Shown here one piece after another: positions 32,894-41,627 of a stretch of 64,000 bases of DNA. Under the pieces are notes generated by a model. It did no database searches, was not told the origin of the DNA, and worked only from the letters and a program-made list of their open reading frames with translations. A program made the position numbers and the translations under genes. The DNA lies in NCBI GenBank assembly GCA_035651755.1, contig DASRFA010000056.1:558001-622000 (forward strand), written 5' to 3'. Positions within the stretch are counted from its first letter, which is position 1; each line of letters opens with the position of its first letter. Source of the stretch: DASRFA01 sp035651755 (GTDB lineage Bacteria > Desulfobacterota > Binatia > UBA12015).

Positions 32894-34591
32894 ATGCGAG
32901 CAGCCGTTTCGCCGTGGAGAGCGTGTCCGCGCCGGCTTCGGGCCGCGGGCATCTTGCTGGCGGTCCTGGTGCCGTTGAGCGCGGCGGCGACCGCCGCGTG
33001 GGGGGACGGAGAGCCGAGCCCCGATCCGGCCGGGATCGCGACCGGCGACCGCGCCAGCGTCGTGGACGCGGGCGGCACGGCATTCGTCGTCGCCGAGCCG
33101 ACCGACAAGTCGGCCGAGGACTACGCGCAGAAGTCGTCCGACTACGACGCCTTCAAGGCGAGCGCCGAGAAGGAGCCGCTCGCCGTCAAGCTCGCGGACG
33201 CGGTCGGGCACCTTCGCATCGCTGCGAACACGTCGTGGACGTTGAGCACGGGATACCTCGTCCTCTTCATGCAGGCGGGATTCGCGCTTCTCACCTGCGG
33301 TCTCGTCCGCAAGAAGAACGCCGCGCATCTCATGATGCTGAACTTCGCCGCGTACGTCTTCGCGTTCCTCGCGTACTACGCGATCGGGTTCGGGCTGCAA
33401 TGGGGCGGCGTCGCAATCAATGCCGCTCCGGCGGCGATCGGCGGAACGCCGACGTTGAACGAGTACCTCGTCGGCAGCGGCCAGTGGGGCTTCCTCGGGG
33501 GCAAGGGCTTTTTCCTGACCGGACCGGCCTACGACGCGAGCGCGAACACGCTGATGCTGTTCGAGGTCGTCTTCATGGAGACGGCCGGCTACATCATCGT
33601 CGGCTCCATCTGCGAGCGCATCACGTTCGGCGGGTTCCTCCTGTGCGAGCTCTTCGTGGGCGCCCTGCTCTATCCGATCTTCGGCTGCTGGGTATGGGGC
33701 GGCGGGTGGCTGTCGCAGCTCGGTTCGACGATGGGCATGGGCCACGGGTACGTCGACTTCGCGGGCTCGACGGTCGTCCACGCGGTCGGCGGCTTCTGCG
33801 CGATGGCCCTCGCCGCGATCCTCGGGCCCCGCATCGGCAAGTACGGGCCGGACGGCAAGCCGCGCGCGTTCCCGGCGCACAACATTCCGTTCGTCGTCAT
33901 CGGAACGTTCATCCTCCTGTTTGGCTGGATGGGCTTCAACCCGGGCTCGACGCTCGCCGCGACCGATCTTCGGATCTCCGTGATCGCCATCAATACGAAT
34001 CTCGCTGCGGTGGCGGGATCGGCGAGCGCGCTGGTCTTCTGGTACTGGCTGTTCGGCAAGCCGGACATCACGATGGCGTGCAACGGGATGCTGGCTGGGC
34101 TCGTCGCCATCACGGCGCCGTGTGCGTTCGTCGGCCCCAGCTCGGCCGTGATCATCGGCATCATCGCGGGCGTCATCGTTTGCGCCGGCGTCCTCTTCAA
34201 CGAGCGCGTGATCAAGGTGGACGACCCCTGCGGCGCCGTCTCCGTGCACGGCTACTGCGGCTGGTTCGGAGCAGTCGCCGTCGGCATCTTCGCCGACGGC
34301 ACCTACGGAGCGGGCTGGAACGGCGTCGGCGCGTCGTCCTACCTCGGGAAGGCGGGCCTGGGAGTAACGGGCCTGCTGTACGGCGACGCCAGCCAATTCG
34401 TCACGCAGCTTCTCGGAGCCACGCTCTGCGTCCTGTACGCGTTCGGCTTCACGTATGCGGTCTTTTCGGTGGTGAATGCCGTCAAGTCGCTGCGCGTCCA
34501 GCCCGATGTCGAGCTGGAGGGCCTGGACGTCCCCGAGTTCGGCCTCCCGGGGTACCCGGAGGACGTCGCGATCGATACGCAAGCAGCCTGA
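32894..34591 (+). CDS. amt: Ammonium transporter (Amt family)
   Basis: A 565-residue Amt protein, longer than E. coli AmtB because of an N-terminal signal sequence and a polar region of about 70 residues before the first helix (WTLSTGYLVLFMQAGFALLTCG). The first pore His is in DFAGSTVVHAVGGF and the second in VSVHGYCGWFGAVAVGIFADG. The intervening GWMGFNPGSTLA is typical. It conducts ammonium/ammonia across the inner membrane. No glnK gene is adjacent. A near-consensus sigma-54 promoter precedes it and a strong hairpin follows. Confidence 0.93.
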   Translation: MRAAVSPWRACPRRLRAAGILLAVLVPLSAAATAAWGDGEPSPDPAGIATGDRASVVDAGGTAFVVAEPTDKSAEDYAQKSSDYDAFKASAEKEPLAVKLADAVGHLRIAANTSWTLSTGYLVLFMQAGFALLTCGLVRKKNAAHLMMLNFAAYVFAFLAYYAIGFGLQWGGVAINAAPAAIGGTPTLNEYLVGSGQWGFLGGKGFFLTGPAYDASANTLMLFEVVFMETAGYIIVGSICERITFGGFLLCELFVGALLYPIFGCWVWGGGWLSQLGSTMGMGHGYVDFAGSTVVHAVGGFCAMALAAILGPRIGKYGPDGKPRAFPAHNIPFVVIGTFILLFGWMGFNPGSTLAATDLRISVIAINTNLAAVAGSASALVFWYWLFGKPDITMACNGMLAGLVAITAPCAFVGPSSAVIIGIIAGVIVCAGVLFNERVIKVDDPCGAVSVHGYCGWFGAVAVGIFADGTYGAGWNGVGASSYLGKAGLGVTGLLYGDASQFVTQLLGATLCVLYAFGFTYAVFSVVNAVKSLRVQPDVELEGLDVPEFGLPGYPEDVAIDTQAA

Positions 34592-34595
34592 ACCC

Positions 34596-34636
34596 GTTCC
34601 GCTCCTCGCCGCCCTCGCGGGCGGCGAGGAGCGAAC
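34596..34636 (+). terminator. Strong hairpin after the ammonium transporter gene
   Basis: Arms GCTCCTCGCCGCC (34601-34613) and GGCGGCGAGGAGC (34620-34632) are perfect around a 6-nt loop. GTTC/GAAC adds four further pairs with a one-base bulge. It lies directly after the stop codon. It lacks a clear T tract, so termination efficiency is uncertain. Confidence 0.6.
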
Positions 34637-34721
34637 GTCCGATCTCCCCTTCTGGCCCTCGTCGCACGGCTCGGCTAGGTGTCGGGCGGAAAGCTCGCCA
34701 CGCGGCGAGCTCAAGAAGCGC

Positions 34722-35876
34722 ATGCGCGAGGTCGCCACCCCCGCGAATCCTCGTTTCGAGCTCCCGGAGCGAGATCATCGGGACCGGCTCAAGGTCTACA
34801 TCGGATTCGCCGCCGGCGTGGGCAAGACCTATCGGATGCTGCAGGAGGCCCACGAGCTGGTCGAGCGCGGCGTGGACGCCGTCGTCGGCCTCGTCGAGAC
34901 GCACGGCCGCCCCGCGACGGCCGCCCTGCTGGCGGGGCTGGAGGTCGTCCCGAGCCGTCGCGTCGAATACCGCGGCCTCGCCGTCGACGAGCTCGACGTG
35001 GACGCCGTGATCGCGCGCGCGCCGCAGGTCGCCCTGATCGACGAGGTCGCGCACACGAACGCGCCCGGATCGAAGAACCGCCGGCGCTACCAGGACGTGC
35101 AGGACGTCGTCGCCGCGGGAATCCACGTCGTGTGCGCGTTCAACGTGCAGCACGTCGAGAGCCTGAAGGACGTCGTCGAGCGCGAGATCGGCGTTCGCAT
35201 CCACGAGACCGTTCCCGACCGCTTCCTGCAGCAGGCGGACGAGGTCGTGAACCTCGACCTCGCGGTGGACGATCTGCTCGAGCGATTGCGCACCGGCAAG
35301 ATCTATCCCGCCGACGAGGCGGCGCGCGCGCTCGACACGTTCTTCCGCGAGAGCCGGCTGCGCGTCCTGCGCGAGCTGGCGCTGCGAGAGGTCGCGGAGA
35401 GCGTGGAGCGAAACGCGAGCGCGCGCGCACGTCACGACGACGGGACCGCTCGCCACGGCGCCGTCGACGGCAAGGTGATGGTCTGCCTCGCGTCGGGCTC
35501 GCCGAATGCGACCCTGCTGTTGCGCCGCGGCTCGCGCATGGCCGGGCGTCTCTCGAGCGACTGGTACGCGGTCTACGTCGAGACCGCGGGCGAGGCTCCC
35601 GCGCACATCGCGGCGGAGGCGCACCGGCGCCTGCAGGAGAGCATCGAGCTCGCGCGCGAGCTCGGAGCGGAGTTCGTTCGGCTGAAGGCGCAGGATCCCG
35701 TGCCGGCCCTGATGGAGTTCGCGCGCACGCACGGAGTCGGCCTTCTCATCACCGGCCGGAGCGCACGCGGCGGATGGGCCGAGCGGCTGCGCGGCTCCGT
35801 CGTCGATCGGCTCGTCCGCGCCGCCGCCGACGTCGACGTCCACGTCGTCGCCTACGATCCGAAGGATGCCGCATGA
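34722..35876 (+). CDS. Stand-alone KdpD N-terminal sensor protein (KdpD + UspA domains, no kinase)
   Basis: A 384-residue soluble protein equivalent to the cytoplasmic front part of KdpD. Walker A-like GFAAGVGKT is at residues 28-36. GLVETHGRPAT, IDEVAHTNAPGSKNRRRYQDVQD (split at GSK) and FNVQHVESLKDVVE follow, then a UspA-like domain (about 250-384, LITGRSARGGW). No membrane helices or kinase domain. In KdpD this region senses ATP, K+ or c-di-AMP depending on species. The stop overlaps the next gene, a histidine kinase (ATGA), so the two halves of a KdpD-like sensor are split into separate polypeptides. Confidence 0.88.
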   Translation: MREVATPANPRFELPERDHRDRLKVYIGFAAGVGKTYRMLQEAHELVERGVDAVVGLVETHGRPATAALLAGLEVVPSRRVEYRGLAVDELDVDAVIARAPQVALIDEVAHTNAPGSKNRRRYQDVQDVVAAGIHVVCAFNVQHVESLKDVVEREIGVRIHETVPDRFLQQADEVVNLDLAVDDLLERLRTGKIYPADEAARALDTFFRESRLRVLRELALREVAESVERNASARARHDDGTARHGAVDGKVMVCLASGSPNATLLLRRGSRMAGRLSSDWYAVYVETAGEAPAHIAAEAHRRLQESIELARELGAEFVRLKAQDPVPALMEFARTHGVGLLITGRSARGGWAERLRGSVVDRLVRAAADVDVHVVAYDPKDAA

Positions 35877-37711
35877 GCGTCCGCGCCAAGCTCCTCCTCG
35901 CGCTCGCGCCCCTCGGGATCGCGCTCGTCGCGCTCGGCATCCTGTCGGTCGTGACGATCCAGACGCTCGGCCACAGCTCCGAGCGCATCCTGCAGGAGAA
36001 CTACCTCAGCACGCTCGCGCTGCAGCGCCTTCTCGACGCGATCGAGAACCTCGACTCGGCGGCGACCGCGCTCGCCCTCGGCCAGCCGAGCGTCGACACG
36101 GCAGTGGTCGCGCGCGAGCGCCAGCGCCTCGTGGACGCGCTGCGCGTCCAGGAGGGAAACGTCACCGAGCCCGGTGAAGCCGACATCACCAAGCACCTCC
36201 GCTCCTCGTGGGACGCGTACGATCGCGCGCTCGGGGCGCAGTCGAGCGCGGCCGACCCGGGCGAGCGCCGGCGGATCTTCCTCGACGAGATGCGGCCGGC
36301 GTACCAATCCCTGCGCGAGGCCGCGAACAAGATCCTCGCCCTGAACCAGGACGCGATGGTGCTGAAGGGCAACCGCACCCAGCGCGCGGTCCGCCAGATG
36401 AACACGGTGATGGTGGGCTCCGCGATCGCCGCCTTCGCCGTCGGCCTCATCATCTCTCTGTCGCTGGTCGGCCGCGTTCTGCGGCGCCTCGAGCAGCTCA
36501 CGAACGCGGTCGAGCGCGTCGGCGAGCGAGACTTCCAGACGCGCGTCGCGGTCGCGGGCAACGACGAGCTCGCGCGCCTCGCCGGCAACTTCAACCGCAT
36601 GGCGGCGCGGCTCGAGGAGTATCGCCGGAGCTCGCTCGGAGAGCTGCTGCAGGCGCAGCAGGCGTCGCAAGCGGCGATCGAGAGCATCCCCGATCCGGTG
36701 CTCGTGTTCGGGAACGAAGGCGTCCTGATCGGCGCGAACCAGAGCGCCGAGCGGCTCCTCGGCCTCGCGGATTCGGCACGCGCGGGCTCGCCGCTCGCGC
36801 GCCTCGATCCGCCGCTCCGCGCCGCGATCGACAACGCGCGCGCGCACGTGCTCGCGGCCCGCGGAGCGTATTCGCCGCGCGGCCTCGAGGAGGCGGTGCG
36901 CCTCCAGACCGCCGAGGGCGAGTGGTTCTTCCTGCCGCGCGCCACGCCCGTGTACTCTTCCGACGGCGCCGTCTCGGCGACGACCGTCATCCTGCAGGAC
37001 GTCACGCGGCTCCATCGCTTCGGCGAGCTGAAGAGCGACCTGGTCGCGACCGCCGCGCACGAGCTGCGAACGCCGCTCACGTCGCTCCGAATGGCGATCC
37101 ACCTCTGCCTCGAGGAGACCGCCGGCGCGCTCACGCCGAAGCAGGCCGAGCTGCTCTACACCGCGCGCGAAGACTGCGAGCGGCTGCAGGACACGGTCGA
37201 CGAGCTGCTCGACCTGGCGCGCCTGCAGTCGGGCCGCGGCGAAATCCGGAAGTCCCGCCTCGACCCGGGGGCGATCGTGTCGTCCGTCGCGGAGCGCCTG
37301 CGCGCGCTCGCGACCGAGCGCGGCAGCGCGATCGCGGTCGAGGTCGCACCGCTCCTGCCCGCGATCGACGGCGATCCGGACCGCCTCGAGGTCGCCCTGA
37401 CGAACCTCGTGGAGAACGCTCTGCGCTACTCGCCGGGCGGCGGCGAGGTCGTCGTGGCGGCGCATCGCACCGACGGCACGGTGCGCGTCGAGGTGCGCGA
37501 CCGCGGCCCCGGCGTGCCCGCCGAGCACCGCGCCCACGTCTTCGAGCGCTTCTATCGCGTGCCGGGCGCTCTCGCGGGCGGAGCGGGTCTCGGCCTCTCG
37601 ATCGCGCGCGAGATCGTGCTCGCGCACGGCGGAGAGATCGGCGTGGACGCGAATGACGGCGGGCCGGGATCGGTGTTCTGGTTCACGCTCCCGGTCGCCG
37701 GGAACGCTTGA
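35873..37711 (+). CDS. Membrane histidine kinase (HAMP-PAS-HisKA-HATPase), partner of the split KdpD sensor
   Basis: A 612-residue kinase. Helix 1 (about 7-29), a periplasmic four-helix sensor region (about 30-180), helix 2 (about 180-205, VGSAIAAFAVGLIISLSL), HAMP (RRLEQLTNAVERVGERDF), PAS (about 265-385, AIESIPDPVLVFGNEG), HisKA with His396 in ATAAHELRTPLTSLRM, and HATPase_c (RDRGPGVP, GAGLGLSIAREIV). This architecture is NtrY-like rather than KdpD-like. Its ATG overlaps the stop of the kinase-less KdpD sensor. The probable partner is the sigma-54 regulator at 40196-41608. Confidence 0.9.
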   Translation: MSVRAKLLLALAPLGIALVALGILSVVTIQTLGHSSERILQENYLSTLALQRLLDAIENLDSAATALALGQPSVDTAVVARERQRLVDALRVQEGNVTEPGEADITKHLRSSWDAYDRALGAQSSAADPGERRRIFLDEMRPAYQSLREAANKILALNQDAMVLKGNRTQRAVRQMNTVMVGSAIAAFAVGLIISLSLVGRVLRRLEQLTNAVERVGERDFQTRVAVAGNDELARLAGNFNRMAARLEEYRRSSLGELLQAQQASQAAIESIPDPVLVFGNEGVLIGANQSAERLLGLADSARAGSPLARLDPPLRAAIDNARAHVLAARGAYSPRGLEEAVRLQTAEGEWFFLPRATPVYSSDGAVSATTVILQDVTRLHRFGELKSDLVATAAHELRTPLTSLRMAIHLCLEETAGALTPKQAELLYTAREDCERLQDTVDELLDLARLQSGRGEIRKSRLDPGAIVSSVAERLRALATERGSAIAVEVAPLLPAIDGDPDRLEVALTNLVENALRYSPGGGEVVVAAHRTDGTVRVEVRDRGPGVPAEHRAHVFERFYRVPGALAGGAGLGLSIAREIVLAHGGEIGVDANDGGPGSVFWFTLPVAGNA

Positions 37712-37735
37712 CGCACGCCGCGCACGCGCTGCGCT

Positions 37736-39829
37736 TTACAGCGCGCGCACCGGCAGCACGACCATCGGCAGGCCGTCGAACTGGAGGCGCCGCTGGATCG
37801 TCACCGCGGCCTGGTTGTGCAGGAGCCGGTGCATCAGGTTCTCCTGCGCGAAGACGAGCTTGCCGGCGAAGAAGACCGCGCGCGGGAAGCGCTGCGCGAC
37901 CGATCGGCAGAGCTTCTGGATCTCCTCGATCGTGTCCGTCCCGAGCGCGTACGCGTACTCGGCGTGCACGCCGCCGAGTCCGCGCGTGAACTTGACGTAG
38001 CGCTCGAGCCCCTCCTCGGTCGACTTCCGGAGGTTCTCGACCTCGCTCGCGCCCTTGAAGCGGCTCGAGTCGATCACCCCGACCGAGACGAAGACGAAGT
38101 TCTTGAAGTGGCCGCCGAAGAGGCGCGGGACGCTCAGCACTGCATGGAGGCCGAGGCCGTTGTAGCCGTTCACGAGGAACACGGCGGTCGGCGCTCCGGG
38201 ATCGCGTGCCGGGCGCGGCATCCCGTTCGGGTCCATCGGGATCGCGGTGAGGATCTCGTCCAGGCGGCCGACGGCCCGCCGTGCGCTGTCGTAGTGGCGC
38301 CGGATCCAGAGACAGACCGCGACGAAGCCGGTCGTCATCGCGACCGTGAGCCAGCCGCCCGCCGCGAACTTCAGCGTGACCGTCGCGCACAGGATGCTGC
38401 TCGTCAGCACCAGGCCGAGGCCGTTCACGGCCAGCTTCCGGCGCCAGCGCGGCTCGGTCGCGCGCACCTGCCACCAGTGGACGCACATCCCGAGCTGGGA
38501 GAGCGAGAACGTGAGGAAGACGTTGATGCTGTACATGACGACCAGCATCCCGACGTCGCCGTGCGTATAGAGCAGGATCGCGAGCGCCGAACCGCCCATC
38601 AGCACGATGCCGTTCTCGGTGACGAGGCGCTCGCTGAGCTCGTAGAAGCGGCGCGGGACCCAGGAGTCGATCGCCATGTTGGCGAGGACGCGCGGCCCGT
38701 CGAGGAAGCCCGCCTGCGCGGCGACGAACAGAAGCGCGCCCTCGGACAGCAACGTGACGAAGAGGAACGCGCGCCCGCCCGGCCAGCTCGCCGCCACCTG
38801 CTCGATGAGGACGGCGTTCAGCGTCTTGTCCGGATGCGCCTTCACCCCGATCAGCAGGTACGACACCAGGATCCCGCTCGCGACGACCGCGAGCGAGATC
38901 GCCATGTACATCATCGTGCGACGCGCGGTCGCGACGCGCGGCTCGCGCAGGATCTGGAGGCCGTTCGAGACCGCCTCGATGCCGGTGTACGTGCCGCCGC
39001 CGAGGCTGTACGCGCGCATCAGCATGATCGCGAGAGCGCCGAACCCGAGCGTGGCGCTCGCCTGCCGGCTCTCGGCGTACGCGTCGGCGACGATGCGGGG
39101 CGCGTCGCCGGCGTTCGTCAGGATCGCCGCCGCGATCGTGATCGCGTGCGTCAAGACGAACAGGAGGAAGATCGGAACCAGCAACGTGACCGACTCGCGC
39201 ACCCCGCGCAGGTTCATCACGATGAGGAGCACGATGACCCCTGCCGCTGCGGTGAGCTCCCAGCGATGCGCGCCGGGCGGGAAGAGGCTGAAGACGGCGT
39301 CCGCGCCGCTCGCGATCGAGACCGAGATCGTCAGGATGTAGTCGATGACGAGTGCGCATCCCGAGACGAGCCCCGCGCCCGAGCCGAGGAGGCTCGTCGC
39401 GACGAGGTAGCCGCCGCCGCCGGTCGGGAAGAGCTCGATGATCTGCGAGTAGCTCGCGGAGATCACGAACACGGTGATCGCCATCAGCCCGGCGAGGACG
39501 AGCGCCAGGAAGTGGTGGTCCCCGAGCGCGAGGTACGCGGCTTCCGGGCCGTAGCAGGACGACGAGAGCCCGTCGGCGCCGAGCCCGACCCACGCGAGGA
39601 AGGCGACGAGCGAGATCTGGTGGAAGACGTGGGGATCGAGCGGGTCGCGCGCGCGTCCGATGAACCGCCTGCGAAGCCGCTCGAGCGCCGACGGATGCGG
39701 CTCCGCGGCGGGGCCCTCTCCGGGTCCGAAGACGGCCGGCTCCGGCGCCTGGCCCGAAGCCGGTCCATGCTGCAGCACAGGCTGGGGGCCGGCTGGAGCC
39801 GGCTCGTGCGATCGTGCGGGTTCGGCCAC
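37736..39829 (-). CDS. APC-superfamily permease with cytoplasmic C-terminal domain, candidate K+ transporter
   Basis: A permease of about 700 residues with 12 predicted helices beginning at HQISLVAFLAWVGLGADGLSSSCYGPE. This motif occurs in large APC-type permeases including KimA-like K+ importers. A soluble C-terminal domain of about 150 residues follows (FLVNGYNGLGLHAVLSVPRL). K+ as substrate is inferred from family and from lying between KdpD-like sensor genes and a sigma-54 regulator. The frame is open to an ATG at 40006, but a sigma-54-like promoter (39906-39891) and operators fall inside that extension. I therefore prefer GTG 39829, or GTG 39778; the first 60 residues before the membrane domain are Pro/Ala-rich. 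Confidence 0.8.
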   Translation of the reverse strand: MAEPARSHEPAPAGPQPVLQHGPASGQAPEPAVFGPGEGPAAEPHPSALERLRRRFIGRARDPLDPHVFHQISLVAFLAWVGLGADGLSSSCYGPEAAYLALGDHHFLALVLAGLMAITVFVISASYSQIIELFPTGGGGYLVATSLLGSGAGLVSGCALVIDYILTISVSIASGADAVFSLFPPGAHRWELTAAAGVIVLLIVMNLRGVRESVTLLVPIFLLFVLTHAITIAAAILTNAGDAPRIVADAYAESRQASATLGFGALAIMLMRAYSLGGGTYTGIEAVSNGLQILREPRVATARRTMMYMAISLAVVASGILVSYLLIGVKAHPDKTLNAVLIEQVAASWPGGRAFLFVTLLSEGALLFVAAQAGFLDGPRVLANMAIDSWVPRRFYELSERLVTENGIVLMGGSALAILLYTHGDVGMLVVMYSINVFLTFSLSQLGMCVHWWQVRATEPRWRRKLAVNGLGLVLTSSILCATVTLKFAAGGWLTVAMTTGFVAVCLWIRRHYDSARRAVGRLDEILTAIPMDPNGMPRPARDPGAPTAVFLVNGYNGLGLHAVLSVPRLFGGHFKNFVFVSVGVIDSSRFKGASEVENLRKSTEEGLERYVKFTRGLGGVHAEYAYALGTDTIEEIQKLCRSVAQRFPRAVFFAGKLVFAQENLMHRLLHNQAAVTIQRRLQFDGLPMVVLPVRAL

Positions 39830-39890
39830 GGGACGAGCCCGCGTCGCGCGGCCTTCGTGCGCGCCCGCGACGACGGGTGGTCCGGGACGA

Positions 39891-39906
39891 TGCAGGCCCC
39901 ATGCCG
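39891..39906 (-). promoter_or_regulatory. Sigma-54-like promoter of the APC permease gene
   Basis: CGGCATGGGGCCTGCA on the minus strand, with GG and GC 12 bp apart. It differs from the kdp element TGGCATGCGGACTGCA at only three positions. The predicted start is near 39880, 51 nt before GTG 39829. Palindromes lie 85 and 105 bp upstream of that start. Confidence 0.6.
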
Positions 39907-39958
39907 CGTACGGGCGCTCGTTTCCTTCGCTGGCGCGGCACGAGCCGTGCGCGAGGCG

Positions 39959-39992
39959 CTGCAAATCGCAGTGCCGCCATGCAATTTGCAGG
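39959..39992. promoter_or_regulatory. Tandem palindromic operators upstream of the permease
   Basis: Two similar palindromes: CTGCAAATCGCAG (39959-39971, one mismatch) and TGCAATTTGCA (39980-39990), extending to CCTGCAAATTGCA on the minus strand. Their centres are 20 bp apart, two helical turns, as expected for paired activator dimers. The second shares its core with the palindrome at 20929-20943. Confidence 0.55.
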
Positions 39993-40010
39993 CTGCCGAT
40001 CGTCATATGA

Positions 40011-40151
40011 GGGGATCGCTCCCCTCGCCCCGATCGGCAAAGCCGAACGGGGCCCCAAGTTGTCGCACGAGGGAAACGCTTCCCTCGCCCCGTTCGGCAA
40101 AGCCGAACGGGGCCCCACTCCCTGCGGCCCCGCGGGGGCGCTTCGCTCGCG
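40011..40151 (+). repeat. Dispersed palindromic intergenic repeat, copy 3 (double)
   Basis: Two tandem units. The first (40011-40057) has GGGGATCGCTCCCCTCGCCC and CGATCGGCAAAGCCGAACGG. The second (40067-40151) has CACGAGGGAAACGCTTCCC, hairpin CCCCGTTCGGC-AAA-GCCGAACGGGG (11-bp arms), CTCCCTGCGG and GCTTCGCTCGCG. It lies between the permease and the sigma-54 regulator gene. Confidence 0.8.
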
Positions 40152-40195
40152 TCTCGAGCTACGCTCGGGCCGCTTCGCGCTGGCGGCGGCAGCGC

Positions 40196-41608
40196 TCAGA
40201 GGCCGAGCTTCTTCCGCTTGCGCCAGAGCGTCGACGACTCGATGCCGAGGATGCGCGCCGCCTCCTCGAGCGTCGCCGCCCGCCCGAGGACGCGCCGGAT
40301 GTGGTCCGCCTCGACCTCCTCGAGCGTCCGGTCATCGTCGCCGCGGTCGGTCGGTCCGCCGGCCGCGGGACGCGCGCTCGCGAACGACGTCGCGATGCGG
40401 GCGGTGAACGCGTCCGGCTCGATGACGTCCGCCGGCCAGAGGATCACCGCGCGCTCGATCGCGTTTCGGAGCTCGCGGATGTTGCCGGGCCAGTCGTACG
40501 CGAGGAGCGCATCCTCGGCCGCCTTCGAGAGCGCGAGCGGCGGCCGGCCCGCCTCCTTCGCGAAGAAGCCGAGGAAGCGCCGGGCGAGCGGCAGGATGTC
40601 CTCCCGCCGCTCGCGCAGCGCCGGCACCGTGATCTCGATGACGTTCAGGCGATAGAGGAGGTCCTCGCGGAATCGTCCGGACGCGACGTCGCGCTCGAGG
40701 TCGCGGTTCGTGGCCGCGAGGACGCGCACGTCCGCGCTCCGCGTGCGGGTCTCGCCGACCCGCTCGAACGTCTTGTCCTGGAGGAAGCGCAGGAGCTTCG
40801 CCTGCAGGCCCGGAGACACCTCGGCGATCTCGTCGAGGAAGAGCGTGCCGCCCTGCGCCGCCTCGACGCGACCCGCCTGGTCGCGCACCGCGCCCGTGAA
40901 GGCGCCGCGCGCGTGCCCGAAGAGCTCGCTCGCGAGGAGCTCCTCCGACAGCGTGGGGCAGTTCACCACGACGAAGCGTTGCGCGGCGCGCGGGCTCCCG
41001 GCGTGCAGCGCGTGCGCGAGCACGCCCTTTCCCGTGCCGCTCTCTCCCGTCAAGAGCACCGGCGCGTCCGAGCGCGCCGCGCGCTCGACGACGTCGATGA
41101 CCGCGCGCATGCGCGGCGACGCGGTGTCGAGGTCGATCTCGGGCGACACCTCCGCGAGCCGCTGCTCGAGGTCGCTCACGCGCCGCGACAGCCGGCGATG
41201 CTCCGCGACCTGCTCGACGCAGACGCGGATCTGCGCCGGGGTGAAGGGCTTCGGAAGGTAGTCGACGGCGCCGCGGCGGATCGCCTCGACCGCCGTGTCG
41301 ACGGTCGCGTATGCGGTGATCATCACGACCGCGAGCCCGGGGCAGGCCGCGACCAGCCGCGGAAGGAGGTCGAGCCCGCTTTCCTCGCCGAGTCGCAGGT
41401 CGAGGAACGCGACGTCGCAGGGCGCGCGCTCGAGCGCAGCGAGCGCCGCAGCGCCCGAGTCCGCCGCCGTGACGCGACAGCCCAGGCTCTCGAGGCACAC
41501 GGCGATCGTGGAGCGGATGTTGCGCTCGTCGTCGACGACCAGGACGTCGAGCCCGAGCGCCCCGTTCCCGGGCCGCGGGCCGCCCGGCGTCGGCGCTTCG
41601 GCCGGCAT
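40196..41608 (-). CDS. Sigma-54-dependent (NtrC-type) response regulator of the second Kdp-like module
   Basis: A 470-residue regulator. The receiver has VDDE (25-28), phospho-acceptor D70 in VAFLDLRLG and Lys in YLPKPF. The AAA+ domain has Walker A GESGTGKG (188-195), GAFTGA (235-240), Walker B TLFLDEIAEV and R-finger region DLLYRLNVIEI. The C-terminal Fis-type HTH is TLEEAARILGIESSTLWRKRK, close to that of the kdp-linked regulator (both end in SSTLWRKRK- or TTLWRKRK-like sequence), so they may recognise related sites. It is probably activated by the kinase at 35873-37711 and lies just upstream of the permease with the sigma-54 promoter. Confidence 0.92.
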   Translation of the reverse strand: MPAEAPTPGGPRPGNGALGLDVLVVDDERNIRSTIAVCLESLGCRVTAADSGAAALAALERAPCDVAFLDLRLGEESGLDLLPRLVAACPGLAVVMITAYATVDTAVEAIRRGAVDYLPKPFTPAQIRVCVEQVAEHRRLSRRVSDLEQRLAEVSPEIDLDTASPRMRAVIDVVERAARSDAPVLLTGESGTGKGVLAHALHAGSPRAAQRFVVVNCPTLSEELLASELFGHARGAFTGAVRDQAGRVEAAQGGTLFLDEIAEVSPGLQAKLLRFLQDKTFERVGETRTRSADVRVLAATNRDLERDVASGRFREDLLYRLNVIEITVPALRERREDILPLARRFLGFFAKEAGRPPLALSKAAEDALLAYDWPGNIRELRNAIERAVILWPADVIEPDAFTARIATSFASARPAAGGPTDRGDDDRTLEEVEADHIRRVLGRAATLEEAARILGIESSTLWRKRKKLGL

Positions 41609-41627
41609 CAGCCGGCGTCCACCCAGC

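Noticed and set aside
34621..34721. Possible sigma-54 element (CTGGCCCTCGTCGCA) before the stand-alone KdpD sensor
   Set aside because: GG-GC offset is 10 bp instead of 12.
39950..39992. Sigma-54-like strings (TGGCGG...TGC and GGCACTGCGATTTGC) on the minus strand within the palindrome region
   Set aside because: GG and GC are 9 or 13 bp apart rather than 12; the correctly spaced element lies downstream at 39906-39891.
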